From the NCBI GenBank assembly GCA_003819975.1, contig RPPU01000255.1, positions 1-6,665 of the forward strand: DNA of 6,665 bases, in the 5' to 3' direction. Positions within the stretch are counted from its first letter, which is position 1; the number at the start of each line of letters is the position of its first letter. The stretch comes from Desulfobacteraceae bacterium (GTDB taxonomy: Bacteria > Desulfobacterota > DSM-4660 > Desulfatiglandales > HGW-15). This document shows positions 5,541 through 6,665 of this stretch, in pieces. The notes under the pieces were generated by a model that ran no database searches, was not told the DNA's origin, and saw only the letters and a list, made by a program, of their open reading frames with translations. Position numbers and translations under genes: made by a program.

Positions 5541-6347
5541 ATGATTTTCAAAAGCCATTTAGGCATTTTTATTTTTTTAATGAGCCTCCTGGTCTTAACA
5601 TCCGGCTGCGGCCGACACCACCGCATCCCTATGAGTACCCCGGTCATCCGGCCCATAAAAACCATTCTGATACCCAAACCCAAACAAGGAGAAACCGTTC
5701 AAGCCCCCTATGAAGTTTTTGGTGAGAAATATTATCCTTTACCCGATGCCGATGGTTATGTGGAAACCGGCAAAGCCTCCTGGTATGGGGACAAATTTCA
5801 CGGCCGGCTTACTTCCAACGGCGAAATCTATGATATGCATAAAAATACTGCGGCTCACAAAACTTTGCCGTTTAATACGGTGGTCAAAGTGGTCAATCTG
5901 GCCGATAACAGCTTCACGATCGTGCGGATCAATGACCGCGGCCCCTTTGTCAAAGGTCGCTCGATTGACCTTTCCTATGCTGCCGGTAAAGAGGTCAATC
6001 TCATCGGTCCCGGTGTGGCGGATGTGAAAATTATCGCTTTAGCCAAAGAAGCGCCCCAACGCGAAGAGCCGAATAATGCGACCACGGTTGTGGAACTGCC
6101 TGAGTTTAAAGAGGGAGAATTTACCGTACAAATCGGCGCTTTTCAAAATAAAGACAACGCCCAAAAACTGGTTGATCGCTTTCAAAACCAGTACGAGTAT
6201 GCCAATATTCTGCCTTATACGGATCAGGATAACCGCACCTTTTTCAAGGTCCATATCTCCAAGTCCAAGACCCTGGCTGAGGCCGGCCAAATTCAAAAAA
6301 AGCTTGAGGAATCGGGATTCGCAGGCTCTTTTATCGTCAGAATTTAA
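5541..6347 (+). CDS. rlpA: RlpA-type septal lytic transglycosylase lipoprotein with SPOR domain
   Basis: A complete 268-residue protein. It starts with a lipoprotein signal: hydrophobic residues 7-20 and lipobox LTSGC with Cys23; Gly24 at +2 (not Asp) favours outer-membrane sorting. After a proline-rich linker comes the double-psi beta-barrel RlpA domain (about 76-165), with GKASWYGDKFHGRLTSNGE (77-95), AAHKTLP (104-110) and RINDRGPF (129-136). Glu95, His106 and Asp132 match the residues needed for activity in Pseudomonas RlpA, which cleaves glycan strands lacking stem peptides. A linker of about 25 residues leads to a C-terminal SPOR domain (192-268, GEFTVQIGAFQNKDNA), which targets division-site peptidoglycan. 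The expected role is septal wall processing and daughter cell separation. The gene is divergent from the catabolic block and convergent with ihfA, so it is not part of the benzoyl-CoA unit. Confidence 0.94.
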   Translation: MIFKSHLGIFIFLMSLLVLTSGCGRHHRIPMSTPVIRPIKTILIPKPKQGETVQAPYEVFGEKYYPLPDADGYVETGKASWYGDKFHGRLTSNGEIYDMHKNTAAHKTLPFNTVVKVVNLADNSFTIVRINDRGPFVKGRSIDLSYAAGKEVNLIGPGVADVKIIALAKEAPQREEPNNATTVVELPEFKEGEFTVQIGAFQNKDNAQKLVDRFQNQYEYANILPYTDQDNRTFFKVHISKSKTLAEAGQIQKKLEESGFAGSFIVRI

Positions 6348-6631
6348 ATCCCGTTGTTGACTTTTTTACGAAGCGCGCCCGAACTCTTGAAAACAATGAC
6401 CCGGCGCGCCGGTAAAAACAGATCCTGGGTCGTGTGCGGGTTGCGGCCCCGCCGGCCGGCTTTTGCCTTCACATTAAATTTTCCAAAACCGCTGATAAGC
6501 AGATTTTCGCCCTTCTCCAGGTTTTCTTTCATAATCTCGAATAACTGCTCCACAACCTTTCGGGACTGGTTCTTGCTTAAGCCGACATTATTATAGATAT
6601 TGTCGATCATTTTTTCCTTGGTAAGCGCCAT
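6344..6631 (-). CDS. ihfA: Integration host factor alpha subunit-like DNA-bending protein
   Basis: A 95-residue HU/IHF family protein. The start MALTKEKM, GLSK (17-20), the core ISGFGKFNVKAKAGRRGRNP (46-65), and ARRVIVFKSSGALRKKV line up with E. coli IhfA, including Pro65 at the tip of the DNA-inserting arm at the same residue number. The alpha-subunit-like start and GRNP favour IhfA over HU. The family sharply bends DNA at promoters, recombination sites and origins. AAGGAGGA lies 9 bases before the ATG at 6631; a TTG codon directly upstream (6634) is a possible but less likely start. Its stop codon overlaps the rlpA stop on the other strand (6344-6347). It is shorter at the C-terminus than the 99-residue E. 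coli protein. An HU-like homodimer is the alternative. Confidence 0.88.
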   Translation of the reverse strand: MALTKEKMIDNIYNNVGLSKNQSRKVVEQLFEIMKENLEKGENLLISGFGKFNVKAKAGRRGRNPHTTQDLFLPARRVIVFKSSGALRKKVNNGI

Positions 6632-6640
6632 CAACCCATT

Positions 6641-6648
6641 TCCTCCTT
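6641..6648 (-). promoter_or_regulatory. Ribosome binding site of ihfA
   Basis: AAGGAGGA on the minus strand, 9 bases before the ATG at 6631 and 6 bases before the alternative TTG at 6634. The remaining 17 bases to the window edge are too few to judge a promoter. Confidence 0.75.
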
Positions 6649-6665
6649 ATTGCTTTTGTTTTTCC

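Noticed and set aside
6631..6639. Two-codon frame ATG-GGT-TGA whose stop overlaps the ihfA ATG
   Set aside because: Its ATG is only one base from the AAGGAGGA site, too close for normal initiation, so translational coupling is unlikely.
1..6665. CRISPR arrays, tRNA or rRNA genes, transposases, toxin-antitoxin or defence genes
   Set aside because: Looked for and not seen; the repeats present are inverted or degenerate rather than regularly spaced direct repeats.

Overview
The window looks like chromosomal DNA from an anaerobic, aromatic-degrading bacterium, most likely a member of Desulfobacterota (the former Deltaproteobacteria). The main reason is a set of genes for the lower benzoyl-CoA pathway, in the form where the ring is hydrolysed after dienoyl-CoA hydration. 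Moderate GC content, strong AAGGAGG ribosome sites and AT-rich intergenic DNA full of short inverted repeats fit that group, but the taxonomic call is inference.

Layout. On the minus strand, from low to high coordinates: the 5' part of a Tat-exported ABC substrate-binding protein that runs off the left edge (1-326); a 519-base non-coding stretch with several inverted repeats (327-845); a cyclohexa-1,5-diene-1-carbonyl-CoA hydratase-like crotonase (846-1610); a second repeat-bearing gap (1611-1972) containing a clear terminator; 6-oxocyclohex-1-ene-1-carbonyl-CoA hydrolase (1973-3124/3130); 6-hydroxycyclohex-1-ene-1-carbonyl-CoA dehydrogenase (3264-4370); and a FabG-like short-chain dehydrogenase (4535-5287). 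At about 5288-5540 the strand changes. An RlpA lipoprotein gene runs on the plus strand (5541-6347) and converges, with a 4-base overlap, on an ihfA-type gene (6344-6631, minus).

How the genes work together. The hydratase (Dch/BamR) adds water to cyclohexa-1,5-diene-1-carbonyl-CoA, the product of benzoyl-CoA reductase. The zinc dehydrogenase (Had/BamQ) oxidises the 6-hydroxy product to the 6-oxo compound. The hydrolase (Oah/BamA) hydrates and opens the ring to 3-hydroxypimeloyl-CoA. The SDR probably belongs to the same catabolic block but its substrate is not readable. SDR, had and oah look like one transcription unit, starting at a promoter/operator-like region near 5345-5403 and ending at the hairpin plus T-run at 1911-1946; the hydratase gene would then be transcribed separately. 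The substrate-binding protein could serve uptake of an aromatic acid or a branched-chain amino acid. RlpA and IhfA are housekeeping genes that appear to mark the edge of the catabolic region. No benzoyl-CoA reductase, transposase, CRISPR array, tRNA or rRNA was seen.

I did not find an obviously new multi-gene system. The less ordinary points are an SDR with His in place of the usual catalytic Asn, several well-formed intergenic inverted repeats (including a roughly 300-base segment bounded by a 21/22-base inverted pair), and a palindrome overlapping the candidate promoter of the ring-cleavage unit.
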